Origin: Prunella strophiata | Taxonomy: Eukaryota; Chordata; Aves; Passeriformes; Prunellidae | Length of the DNA: 64,000 nt | Reading direction: 5' to 3' | Assembly (NCBI GenBank): GCA_036583965.1 | Contig: JAZBQD010000015.1 | Location: forward strand, 71,154,330-71,218,329 | Shown: one piece after another, positions 37,216 through 48,936 of the stretch | Numbering within the stretch: position 1 is the stretch's first letter | Layout of the letters: every line of letters begins with the position of its first letter | Made by a program: the position numbers and the translations under genes | The notes under the pieces: generated by a model | Told to the model about the DNA's origin: nothing | Database searches by the model: none | What the model saw: only the letters and a program-made list of their open reading frames with translations

Positions 37216-37533
37216 ACTGCCTGTCGCCCTGATTTTTTAAGTTTCTCTAAAGCCTTCTGATGTTTACATTCTTGTGTAGAACTCTCACACACTTTTTGTA
37301 AATAACTTATTGTTTTGTCTTTCTCTATGGAGGAAGAGCGGACTTGATGGACACATTAGTTGAGTTGTCCAGTGGCATTGAGGAGGTGGCACTGTCACCC
37401 TCCACTGACACTGGGATTTCAGAAAACTATAAATGGAGTCAGATTCAATAAACTTCCTCTTTTTGCTCTCTCACATCTGGCAAAGAGCTGTTGTCCGCGT
37501 TGTGTCAGTTTGTGCACCACAGTGACATCTGCC
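37216..37533 (+). mobile_element. Solo LTR A2, ERVK-like, sister of A1
   Basis: The LTR proper is 37222-37527 (306 bp). It opens TGTCGCCCTGATTTTTTAAG and ends CACAGTGACA. Blocks shared with the copy at 5889-6179 include AAAGCCTTCTGATGTTTAC, GTCCAGTGGCATTGAGGAGG, GTGGCACTGTCACCCTCCA, CTATAAATGGAGTC and a CAATAAACTTCCTC poly(A) region. The flanking hexamers are ACTGCC (37216-37221) and TCTGCC (37528-37533), five of six identical. This is a 6-bp target duplication as made by ERVK-type integrases. Unlike A1, it keeps the TG start. No internal viral sequence is present. Confidence 0.87.
37447..37455 (+). promoter_or_regulatory. LTR poly(A) signal (AATAAAC)
   Basis: CAATAAACTT lies about 20 bp downstream of the TATA-like CTATAAATGG and about 80 bp from the LTR end, matching the order in LTR A1. 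A TATA element so near the poly(A) hexamer implies a very short R region, or that the true TATA box lies elsewhere. Confidence 0.55.
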
Positions 37534-40500
37534 CACGTTGCACAACCAGTCATATCCACCAGGACAAAAAGAAAACAAAATGTACACACAAAACCCAACA
37601 CAAAAAGAAATACAGAAGAAAAAAAACATCCAACAATTATTTCCCCTAGGTGACTGAGGTCTTGTGCCCATCTATCATCTCAGTAGGTGTTTTGGTGATT
37701 ACAGCTACAATGCACAGCAAAAAGAGGCCAAACAGCAAGGCAGAAAAAAATTGCTGATAGCATACAATTGTAAATTATTTAATTCAATTAATCACTTAAA
37801 AATTGTAATGATCTAGGTCATCTGAACAGAGCAAGCAGTATTAAGAATAAAAATCTGCATCACATTTAGACAGTACCTTGTCATGCCAAATATATCCAGA
37901 ATTATTTACAAAGAGGATTTAATCAATAGTTGACAATAATAATGACCACTAGATTGAATAATGTCAATAGCAATATATACAAACACATGTCTTTGCTTTT
38001 TGTTCTTTTTGGTGGTTTTTTTTTTTTTTTGGAGAAATAACCTTCTGAAAAAAAATTAGTAAGAAAATGACAGTAAATGAGCTATAGTTCCCTCCAGGCA
38101 AAAAAAAAAAAAAAAAAAAAAAAGAAAAGGTTGTAAGAGCAGCACATAAGTGGAACCTTAATTAAAAGCTTCAAAGGCAAATGTTAGCCAAATAATAAAA
38201 AAACCCTATATATAAATAATAAATAAATAAGTAGAGAATGTGACATGTGACAGCATCACAAGGAAGGAAAAAGCCCATGAAGGGCAGCAGTGAGAGCAGG
38301 AGAACTGAAAGAAAAAGTGCACTATGGTCTATAAAACTGAGATGAAGGACAATTTAAAGACCCCTTGTTTTTCACTATTGTATTAAATTAACACAGGCTG
38401 AAGAAATACTTTCTGAAGTAACTGTGTCATATAACTTTAAAAAAAATTATAAAGCTTTCACAGTGGAAAAAAATTGAAGAACACATTTCAGGAAGATGTT
38501 GGTACTGAAATGCTTAATAACAAATCTAGTCATTGCAGATTTGTATTTCTGGAGATAAATAAAAAAATGTAGGTACATAAAATGGGACTAAAGCAAAACT
38601 GAAAGCCACTAGACTCCAGAATCATGCCTTCTCTGCTTTCCACTCAGATGACACCTAATCTCCAAGGCATCTAAACCCTATGTGCACTTCAGTCTCTGAT
38701 CTCCATTCCAGGAAGAGTAACTGCATGTCCAGAAGTGTCCCAGGTCTGTGCAGCAGCCTTTCCCACACCAGCTGTCTTGTTGGTATATCATTCATGCCAC
38801 AGCTTGAACAAGTTCAGAAAGTGGGAGTTCCACACCACTGCAGTTTGCTAAGTAATAGTGTGATTACTGTCTCAGAGTATGCTAAAACAGCCACAACTCT
38901 GGAATGCCACTGTAGCTCTCTGCCTGGCTTGAGGATATATATATTGATTTTCGTGTCAAGCAGGCCTCAGAGAAAATACAGAAAATGACCTGGAAGCAAG
39001 GAGAGAAAGACCATGTATTCCCAGCTGAACTCCAAGAATGGAATTCATCTCCTAATGCAGGTGTCTGGGTTCCTCTGTAGTCAAGCAGGGGCTAAGCAGC
39101 ACAGCCAGAGGGTTCCAGACAGCAACTCACTCATCCTTCAGCAGACATGTCGGACAAATGATTCACCGCTGACCAGCTCACTCCATCACTGACTCCGGCA
39201 GAGTTTCAACTCCAGCCCAGAATTAACACCCACTTGCTGGCACCTAAAGTCCCACCTTTACTAGGTAATATACTGTAGATTAATTGCCCTTTGATTCACT
39301 CACTAATATCCAGAAAAGGCCACTTTCCTTGTTGTACACTGGTAGAGATGCAACTGGAGGGAAGAAGTTTCTTATCCAAGGACTTGTGTGGCAACAAGTG
39401 CACATCAATATCAGACAAGAAATAAAGTTATGATCCCTTTCAACGAGTAATGTAGCAGGCACCACCAGTTTTCTCTATTCTGAAATAGTATCCCCACTTC
39501 TTTATTGAGAAAATAATCAGTTGTTTAAGTCATTTCAGGGATGAAGACAAAACTGAAATCCTAGGCATCCTGTTCTTGAATTCACTGATAGAACAGTTGA
39601 GAAGTGCACTGTACTTGTCCAGCATGAACAGATCTAGAGGTTATTTGACAAAAAGAGGCAGCTGTACTTGAACAGCTCTCACTTTGATCTGGAAAATAAA
39701 ATCCTCAAGGAAGGTTAACTAAGAGTACAGATGGTAGCACTGAGCAAAAACAGTTCTGGGAGAAGCTGTTTCACAAACTTCTATGTAATCTTCCCACAAA
39801 AAAAGGCATAAAGTGGTTTCATGATTATGTCTAAGTTAAGGAAGATGACAACACAGAGGTTTAGTTGACCCCATGTTTGTACAGGACTCTCACAGTTCAG
39901 AGAGAAATGCTGACTTTTTGGAGGAGCTGTACAAGTTGTTTGAATGAAGATGATAGAGCTGAGTGATAGGGCTTTTATCTATCTATTTTTATGTCTTTAT
40001 ATAGTATGTATTATATCAATATTTACTTTTTTTCTGTATAAAATAAAAACAGTTTTTCTGCCCTGGATAGAGAACTTTCAACAATAAATGCTGTCAGAAG
40101 GTTCAGAATGAGACAGTCATGTAGGTATTATTAGTGAATAGCAACAATTTTCTGGATGCATTATGGCAGAAACACATTGTCTGGAAAACTGGAAGAGTAA
40201 TCCAGACTGGTAGACACGAAGGATCTGTTATCAACCAGCTGTAAAAAGAGGTTGCAGGAAAGGTGAGGGGAAGGAGATAATTGCTTGAAGGATGAGATGC
40301 CAGAGAGTCCACTGCAACCACAAGCTGGCATTTAAAAACTGCTGACTGAGAAGACAATGCCTTATAGAAAGAATTGCCAGACCATTAGCAAAAGTCCACA
40401 ACCTTTTATAGAACAGTTTGACAAGATGCTGGGAGGAAAGGAAACAGACAGGAACTGACACAGAATTTATGGTGTAAGACTGCAAGAGTTAGGAGATGCC

Positions 40501-42895
40501 AAGGAACAATCCATCCAAGGTGAGCTGGCAAGAGTGCATGATACCCACCTTGTGAGCTTCAGCATACTCCAATCCTAGCATAAAATAATGTAATCCACAA
40601 ATAGTTACCACTTCTGGAGATTCCCAGAACCTTTACCTGTACCTGTTAACACAGGCAAAGGTAAAAGCACATTCTACCAGGCAATCCGCATTCTACAGAA
40701 AGTAAGAGCCCAATGCAGAATTGTCATGGTACAGAATGGCAATCTATTTTGCAACTCAGATGGGAAGTTCCTGTTCCACCTTTTGCTGTTAATGGACAAA
40801 TTAATCTGCCCTCTTGCAGACAACATTGTTACCTTTTCAATTGTGATAGAGAAAAATAGGACAGACAGCAAATGAAAAGGTTTTTTGGCCTTTCTCAACC
40901 CAGCTTTGTTATAGAAATGCAGTGATCCATGTCTTCAAACCAGAATATTTTAGATTAAAAAAAAAAAGTCTAGGTCTTTGTCCTGATACTACAAACATAG
41001 AATACATGTGTGACATTTGCCATGCAACAAAGGAGGGTTATTTGAGGCAGGGACTACCAAGACTTAAAGGGATGTCATTAAGGGTCATCATCAAAACAGA
41101 AGAGTATTTTTTAGCATGACAAATCACATTCCAGTCCTGTCACCTATAAACAATGTTTTCATAACTTTCTAGTACTTATTTTCAGTGATTTGTGCCTTTC
41201 CATACACAGAACATTTATGTACATACAGTAAGTTCCTTCCTCCTCATTGTAGATGCTCAGTCTCTGTCCTGGACTAGAGGCAAGCAAATTCCTTCAGCAC
41301 TCAGAGAGAAAAACATAGAGAAACAAGAGTCCTACAGAAGAAATAAGGAGTTACCTGCTAGAATACAAACAAGCAAGCAAACCCAACCCTACCCATAGTC
41401 AGCATTAGTCACAGAATGCACTACTTAACATTTTTAAAATCAGTTACTGGACTGCAATTCTGAAACACAGCAAACTCAGACTAAGTTAAACATAATCATA
41501 TTAACAAAATAAAACACAGGCTTTTATGTAATGTTATTCCCTTGGAGTATGCACTTATTATTTAAGAATATGTCACACTACACAGTTTTGCACAAACACA
41601 TGATGAAGAATCCTCCCACATACCCATTTACTGGGGCAGAATGAACTTGTGGAGGAATGTTAACTTTGATTTTTATAGGAATAAAATGACAGTCTAAATC
41701 TATCTTTTCCAAGTATTAATAAACTTTATCACTACACAGAACTGCAGTATAAAATGACAAACCAGTATCTTTTTAATTTGAAACACTTCATTGTGAAATG
41801 TAATTACTGATCAGCCTCATGAACAATGCAATATCACATTCAGTGGCCCTCACAGACTCAGCTGGATAATAGATGTTCATATTTTCATGTTGGGCTAAAA
41901 TAAGTAAAAAAATGTCCCATGACAACACAATAGAAGCTGATCCTAGCTTACAGTCTTATGCTATTAATTTCTTGGAAAAACCAAGGAAGCCTGCCTAGTA
42001 CATCAAAATAGCTTGCATAGCACTACCATGTGCTCCCAAAGTTAATAAATTCAAGTTTGACCACTTATTTTCAAATTCTCTATGGTACTAGAAGGAACTT
42101 ACTTTTCCTCATACAGGCAAATCTCTTTTTAGAAAGTGCAGAGAAACAGAGACATCATTGGTGAAATTAATCCATAAATAAGTCAAGACATGAATTTGTA
42201 AAGTTTTTTGGTTTTTTTTCAAGGATGGAAAGACATTTAACAAATGCTTCTGTAACTTAAGATATTCCTGTCTGATCAAGTAATAACAGTTTCACAACAT
42301 TTGTTTGCTGTGTTTAAAGCCAGCTGTATCTGAGCAAACTTAATGGTTGGACAGCTTTATCCATAGTACACAATTTCTAAAGTAAACAGTTTTATTTCAT
42401 GCCAGGAATGAGCACATTAAGAACAGAAGTCACAAAGTTTTATGAATAAAATCAACCATGAGTGAAGAGATGTAAAGACAATTATCTTTCTACTTTGCAG
42501 CTTAACCTTTAAAGCAAATTCCCACCATTGAGGAAAAAAAACAGACCACTTTTGGGGAACAAGAAATTACTTTCATGTATATAATATCATCAAGCTGAGC
42601 AAGGAATCCTGCATCAAACTGAAAAATAAGGGCTGGTGGTGCAAAGCAACCATTTCCAGCAATTACAGAGATGCAGATTCCACATCCAGCTTCATGAATG
42701 CTGTCAGCAGCCAAGTGATTCCCTTGCTAGAGCTCCAGGAAGACAGCCTTAGACACAGTTGCATGAACACAGTCCCAGAAAGCTGCTCTAAAGGGACTGA
42801 ACAGGACATCAGACTCCTGGAGCATGGGGCCACTGAGCAGCTGCATGGCAGAGGGTGGCCAGGTCTAGGGCTGTCAAGTCATTTCTGCTGAATAT
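37534..42895. other. Unique AT-rich non-coding DNA
   Basis: Contains T and A runs (about 38016-38031 and 38100-38123) and a short TAAA repeat near 38210-38230. Open frames at 38680-38988 and 40103-40485 have no recognisable domain. No gene, RNA or transposon supported. Confidence 0.55.
38100..38123. repeat. Poly(A) run, 24 nt
   Basis: Uninterrupted A followed by GAAAAGG. No recognisable retrocopy upstream. Confidence 0.9.
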
Positions 42896-43420
42896 CCATT
42901 GGGTTGGGCATTGGGAGGGCAGCAAAGGTTGGCTGCAGGCAAGCTTAAAAATCCCCATGATTTCACCCAAAATGAGCTGGAGAAGCAGGGATTAGTTTGG
43001 GTGCAGAGGGTACAAAGGGGGCTGCAAGCTGCCCCCTGTACTCTAGCCATAGTCCCCTGCAGGATGTGGGGGTCACACAGGAGTGGTGGGAGGGCTGTGC
43101 AGGTGATCCATGAGGGACAACCAGCCAGGAGCCAGGAGGATAACAGCACAGGCAGGGTCTGCCCTCACTCTGGCACAGATCCAGAGTGGGCAAGCAGAGC
43201 AAGGTGGGTGAGAAATGCACAACTCACCAGCAGACATCAGACAAGGGCAAGGCAGCAAATCAGGTCTGGTGTCAATCTGGTGACAAATCAGGAATAGCAG
43301 AAGACAGAATTCTGCACAGACACACGCAACACAGCTCAGGCACAGCAACACTGGTCAGGGCCATGAAGGTCCATTAGTGCCCACAGGGCCCTGGCACATA
43401 CCAGGTGTACAGGGAAGCAG
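42896..43420. other. GC-rich, CpG-poor island with long overlapping open frames
   Basis: This block is visibly richer in G and C than its flanks, yet CpG dinucleotides are almost absent, so it is not a CpG-island promoter. The longest open frame of the window (42899-43297, 132 codons, + strand) lies here, with frames of 85-92 codons on the reverse strand. Their overlap on both strands reflects lack of stop codons in GC-rich DNA. I recognise no protein family. It could be an unknown repeat or a GC-rich intronic patch. Confidence 0.45.
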
Positions 43421-46400
43421 AGAAATATAACCTGAAACTCTCAGCAATCTACACAAAAATAATGTTTCTGGAGTGTGGCTCAATCCTTTTTTTGCTTGGC
43501 TGTAAGAGAGTGACCACAATACTTGGAGACACTCTCCCCTCAGCTTAGCCCTTCTAATTTATAGGTTCTGCTATTTATCTTCTTGTACAACTACTGTGCC
43601 ACCAGTGCAGGTGGCACAGATATACAGTCCTGGATTGAGCTCTTGGAGAACTGAGGAAAATCAACAAATCTGAGTTGGTTCTCCAAATGAACCAGAGACA
43701 TGTTTAGACTACAAACTATACAGTGTTAAGATAGGTATCTTAATTGATATACATGTTTTTTTGCTACAGAAAAATGCAAAGCCTATTTACAGGAATAAAA
43801 ACATAAATACAAAGCAGCATTACAATGACAGTCATAGAGCAAAAATAAATGAAAAATAAACAAAAAAAAAAAAAAAAATCACATTGTTAGGCAAAACTGC
43901 CACTCTGCACATTGAAAAGATTTCAAAAGGATTGGCACATCCTGCCACCATTAAGCCACTGAAAAATAACCATTCAAAAAATTCAAGAGTCCTAGATTTT
44001 ATTTACATGACAGAGTTTACAGATGACTTGCATAAAATAAATACTTCTATTCACTCTTCCCTCTGTCCTTCTTCCCTCTGACCTAGAAAGTTATAAAGAT
44101 GTGAATGTCTGTGCAAAGGAAGAGCAAGCTTCTGTGGTTTCTGAATACTCAAGCAGTAAATAATCACATCATACTTAAGAGCACAGAATGGTGAGCTATT
44201 GTTATGATAATGGTGGATACCTCTGAAATAAGTGAAATTTGTACTGTAAGAACAGGTTTTAAACTGATACATGTTTACTTAGCCAATCTTCTACCCAATC
44301 CATGACTTCACTTATGTGTTTTTCCCATCAAAAGGTCACTTAAACAATTTAAATATGTATTATAATATTTAAATAGTTATAAATCCTAGTGCTCTCATGC
44401 ACCCAAATATTTGATTTCTTTCAAAATGGGTTTAACATAAAAAAATAAATGTTGTGATACTTTATATGATTGATTGAAAGTTAATGATGAGAGGAATTCA
44501 ACTAATTCTCTAAAAGACTAAAGTCTGTGAAAAAGTATTCCAGGAAGATGATGAGGAGTAATACAAAATAACACAAAAATAGTTGTTGTTTCCTGACAAT
44601 TCAGTGTTTACAGGAGAGACAGGCCTCCCATATGCCAGTTTTTTATTCTTTGTTTTAATTTTCCTTACAGAGTTCTGCTATTTGAAACACACAAAAGCAT
44701 GCCAGATTTTTAAATGATGCATCTGAAGATGCATCTGGCTAGTTCCTACTGCAACAATGTCAGTCACTAAAAGCATAAAAGATATTTCAAAATGAACCCC
44801 AAATCATTCAGGATTGATCAAACCTGATTATTGTGATAACCTGAACTTTAAGACAGTTAATGCCTGCATGTTAAGCCACAGTTCGCCGCTGAACCTGAAA
44901 CTAAGATACTGAGCTCCATGGCAGAGGTGGAATGAGGAAGAATACTGTTACCATGTTTTCAAGTGAACAGCATGCTCTACTGGCCAGCTCAGCACAGCAA
45001 AGCCACAGCCCTAATTGCTCTTTTCCCTGTGTCCTAACTATTGGAAAGGTTGTAGTTAAACCTAAACTCTGAAAGAGTGAAATGAAGTCCCCCTCCATTC
45101 TCCTTTCCCTGTGGGTGTCCACAAGGAAGAGCTCTGTTTCAATCTCACATACCCATGACCAAAAATATGTGTTAAAAAAAAAAAAAAAAAATCTGTTTTT
45201 CTGTACAGCCAAGTCAACTCAAACATGGCAGAACTAGGGAGCTGGTTTGTATCTCCATACACAATCAAGCTGTAGAATGAAGATGTTACCAAAATCAAAT
45301 ACTTCATGCAGCAAAAACTGCAGAAGTCTTTGCCAAGATGAAGTGTTGCAGATAACGTGCAGATTTGCATTAAAATGTCTGGAAAATATAATTTCATTTT
45401 TAGCTTATAGCACAAGTAAGGCTGGAAGGGGACTAATGTGATTTTTTCATTGCCTCCTGCTCAAGAGATCTGAAAAGAAGGTCTCATGTAAGAGGTTTTG
45501 GGAACCAAAGCAAATCTGTCAAGGTCACAGGTATAAACATTTTACAAGTCTCTGCACTTCTCTTGTGAGCTTTGCTCTCCTGTCCTTTCTCAGATCTCAG
45601 CTCCTCTGTAGATTCAGGCTATCTGTTCTAGGATATATGGGTCACCCCAGCAGAAGTCTCTATGTAACCTGACATCGCCCTCAGCAGCCAGAGAGGCAGA
45701 TGGACAAACTGGCTGATTTTTTTTCACCGTGCTGCCTGAAGAATACAAAGCAGCAAATATAAACTACAGCTCCCAGTTTGTATTCACAACATCTGCAGCC
45801 TGATTTTTCACCAGAAAAATTAAATTAGCTTTCATAGAGCACAGAAAAAGAATTTCAGTAAATAGTCCATTCCTCTGCCATTACAAAAACCCCAAAAGAA
45901 TGAAAAACCCCCAAACAAACCAACAAGAAAAAAACAGAAGAGAATTTGACCAGCTTGTTTTCAAAGATACACAGTGAGAGGTAGCTCCAGAGCCCCACTA
46001 GACAATCTTTTCTATGCCTTCAGTTCCCTTATCATCAAAAAAAACTACTAACATTTAATCTGAATTTTCCTCACTGAAATTTAGGTCCATTTGTACCTTT
46101 TCCAGACACAATAAACAGTTTATTCCCTTCTTCATCATTAATAACAACAACAAAAAAAGAAGAGTTATACTATGAGTTCATTACTCAAGACAGGAAATCA
46201 CTGACATATGGCACCAGAAAGGAGAAATTTTTAATGAAACAAAAAAAAGATATTAGCCACGATAATTGCTCAGTTTTAGAAGAGGCTATATAAGTAGCAT
46301 AGAAATTCAACATTAAAGAGAGATTCAGTAGCGCAGCTAAATTAAATATTCTCTGGCTGTTCAGTTTGGATAAATTTAATGTAAAAATACTTTAAAAACT

Positions 46401-46599
46401 GGCCTGAAGTACAACAATTAAATTACTATCTCTAGGAGCTCAGTGGAAAAACAAAATATCTAGGAAAAACACCCATAGCACATATCTTTACAAAGGGTGT
46501 AAGAAAAGATTTGGGGAACTTTTGATTAAGATAAATTCCTAGAGAAGTGTGAGAACAAAAAAATATCATAAGTACAAAGATAACACAAAAAATAAATCA
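43421..46599. other. Unique AT-rich non-coding DNA
   Basis: No gene recognised. A runs occur near 43861-43878 and at 45174-45191. The reverse-strand frames at 44901-45415 read through the latter run and are compositional. Confidence 0.55.
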
Positions 46600-47060
46600 G
46601 CTAGGACAGGTTTCCTTCTATTAATAAGTCACATGAAGATCGAAGTAATATGCATCTTTAGCAGAATTTTATGCCCTGTGAATAGTGGAAAGGCAATGAA
46701 ATTTATAAATTATATAAAGATTTTGGCAGGATCTCATGTAGAATTTTCACAAGGATATGAGGCAACCAAGATCAAAAATCCGCAAAGGGTGTGAAACTGA
46801 TGGTCACAGTGGTGCTGCATGGTTCAAAAGACTCCACATTAGTCTGCTCAGTATTGTTGGAGATTTTCATTAATCATCTAAATAATGCAAGAGAAAGTCT
46901 ATTGTTACTAAATTCAAAGATGTCAGCAAGCTGGGTTATAGGAATGAATGGATTCAGAAGGATCTTAAGATATGTCTATTCAGTAGTGATTAATATCCAG
47001 TGGTACAGTGCAATTCCTGGGATGGCAAAACTCAGTATAAGCATCCTTCCTGTGCTAATC
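46600..47060 (+). mobile_element. Ancient CR1 LINE, reverse-transcriptase core remnant
   Basis: Read in + orientation, this follows the CR1 reverse-transcriptase order. AAAGATTTTGGCAGGATCTC (about 46718) corresponds to the conserved AFDTVSH region. A block around 46850-46885 corresponds to LFNIFINDL; its ATTTTCATTAATCATCTAAA is still clear. Then comes the catalytic FADDTKLG block at about 46911-46938, where the paired aspartates are degraded. TTCAGAAGGATCTTAAG follows. Two separate open frames (46549-46794 and 46791-47090) cover it, so some of the frame survives by chance. Divergence is high, and the ends are approximate. Confidence 0.7.
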
Positions 47061-47652
47061 TTAGAAGTATTTAGAGCATCACTCTTGTAACTTGTTCTAA
47101 GTGGAAACTGAAATATTTAAAGTCACATTCGTTTCTGTTTCATACAAACTGCACTGGCAGGAGGAAAGTACAACAATACAAAAACACACAAGATTTATGT
47201 TGCATTTCAGGCTGTTTCCAAAGTTACTGGGTAAAGCTCTCATGCTCTGGTGTAATATACTGGTCTAATCAACAAAGATGAGGATAAAACAGAAATACAA
47301 GGTCACAGCAAGCACTTAGAAATGGATTTAAGTCAGGCTTAAGGATACAACTCATTCTCAGTTCACCTTTAGAAATCAACTGAACACAAAACTACATCTG
47401 AGACAGCTGCCTAGAGGCACCTTGATAGCCAATAAGCAGACACAGGCACATCAAAGTTGAGTTTCTCTCATTCCTAGGATACACACCTGACCATGAGTCA
47501 TACTCTAGTGCTGGACTCTTCTCTCCATAAATCATAAGAGAGACTGCACAACTAGCTCTGAAGTTAAAGAAGCATTGTCTTGTCCTCAGCATTTAGGCGA
47601 AACTCTGAGTAATCTGTGTTTTCAGAAGAACATCAGAGTGGTGACACAATTC
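47061..47652. other. Unique non-coding DNA
   Basis: Nothing recognised. Confidence 0.55.
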
Positions 47653-47719
47653 TGTTTTTGGTTGTTTTTTTTTGTTTTGTTTTGTTTTGGGGTTTTTTTT
47701 GTTTTTTTTGTTTTTTTTT
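47653..47719. repeat. T/G low-complexity run, (TTTTG)n-like
   Basis: Runs of T with regular single G, including three units of GTTTT, then GGGG and further T8G units. Simple repeat. Confidence 0.88.
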
Positions 47720-47874
47720 ATCTAGGTTACTGCAAAACAAATGAAGACTTCAGGCTGCTGTTTTCAGACTAGATTTCTGTTGCCAGTTAGGCAGAAACTG
47801 GTACCAGAAGGTCATGCAGAGCCGTAAATGTGCCTTAACTCTGAGCTCATCGTTTTCCAAAGTACACAGCTTAC

Positions 47875-47983
47875 GTCTTGGCCCTCTGAGCTTTCTGTGG
47901 TTTCTGCAATTACAGACACCGATTTCTGTGCTACTTTTGGATGAAATTCCCTGTTTGATCTGCTTCTGCCACAGTTCACTTGT
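47875..47983 (-). other. Candidate reverse-strand exon of unknown gene
   Basis: On the reverse strand, a 109-nt segment lies between a TGATAG acceptor with a moderate pyrimidine stretch before it and a good donor, CAAGAC followed by GTAAGC. The reverse-strand frame (47812-48018) is open across it and gives a hydrophilic peptide rich in Ser, Glu, Arg and Val that looks more protein-like than most frames here. CpG, rare in the window, occurs four times within about 120 bp (47822, 47850, 47874 and 47920). I do not recognise the protein. It could be a real internal exon or chance. No partner exon was found within the window. Confidence 0.22.
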
Positions 47984-48603
47984 CTATCAGATGGTTTGGG
48001 AGAAGGCAACCTTCTCATGGCTCAAACTCTCCCACCAAGATTAGTCTTGCCTTTGATTTCAGTAGCACTGAAATTTCACTCACACAGGTTTTGGGCATGG
48101 ATGAACATCAGGTATGATGTTCAGTATTGTACAGAGACAGAGAACTCAAAAAAAAAAGGAGTCTTCTTCCCAAGTTCTTCTCTAACAGACATTTTCAGTA
48201 GAGACAAACTGCTGGATGACTATTGTCACAAACTTATAAAAATTTATATTTAACCATTAAAATGGTTAATAAAATCATTCAACAACATCTTAGGGTGATC
48301 AGAATAAAACAGCTGCCACCTGTTCTTCAGAAAGGTATCTTCTCATGTTATAACTATTTGCTGTTGATGCCTACTTTCAAGTGCAGCTTTCAAATACTGC
48401 TCAACACTGTGTACCCAGAGGTAAACTCAGCTAGTTTTTCCAAGTGGGAGGTTTGGGGAATATCAGTGACTGCTTTTTACCAATACTCCACACTTGTAGG
48501 TAAGACAAGACAACACTCTGTATTTCAGGGGTAGTTTTATACATATCCCTTTAATTCCATACAACAACATTCAATTCTCATCATTTTCAAGACCTCAAAA
48601 ACC

Positions 48604-48656
48604 CCCAACAGTGATTTTAGAGACAAAATAAAACACCACTGTTGGGACTCATCCCC
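48604..48656. repeat. 10-bp perfect inverted repeat beside the LTR stub
   Basis: CCCAACAGTG (48604-48613) and its exact reverse complement CACTGTTGGG (48647-48656) are separated by 33 bp. They lie just outside the primer-binding-site stub of the adjacent reverse-strand LTR. It could form a stem-loop in a retroviral leader RNA, or be coincidence. Confidence 0.6.
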
Positions 48657-48669
48657 ACATGGGCCACCA
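48652..48669 (-). other. Retroviral primer-binding-site remnant
   Basis: Two bases past the LTR 3' end, the reverse strand reads TGGTGGCCCATGTGGGGA. The start with TGG, the 2-nt spacing and the 18-nt length fit a tRNA primer-binding site. The cognate tRNA is not identified. Confidence 0.6.
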
Positions 48670-48921
48670 ATTGTCAGTGCTTGGCACCAATCGATGGTGG
48701 ACAGAAACCGACTGTCATCACCAGTTTATTATCTTACTGTAAAACTTTCATACCTTCTCTCTGTGAGTTCCCATGGGCAGCTCCTCTCAGCACTGACTCC
48801 TTTTCTCCTTTTTCTGCACGGCCAGCTGACTCCTTCCTGTCCCTTGCACAACCACCTGAGCTATTCTCTTCATAGCACAGCCAACAAACTTCAACTCTCT
48901 TCTCAATCAGCTAACCCACTC

Positions 48922-48936
48922 TTTTATATCACCCAT
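48922..48936 (-). promoter_or_regulatory. LTR TATA box (GATATAAAAGAG)
   Basis: A good TATA box on the reverse strand, about 120 bp from the LTR start and about 25 bp after a CCAAT-like element. The AATAAA poly(A) signal lies about 200 bp further on. Together they fix the LTR's orientation. Confidence 0.65.

Noticed and set aside
42899..43297. 132-codon open frame as a gene
   Set aside because: It lies in GC-rich DNA where stops are rare on both strands, and no family or splice evidence supports it.
44901..45415. Overlapping reverse-strand frames of 103 and 117 codons
   Set aside because: Both read through a homopolymer run and show no family or motif.
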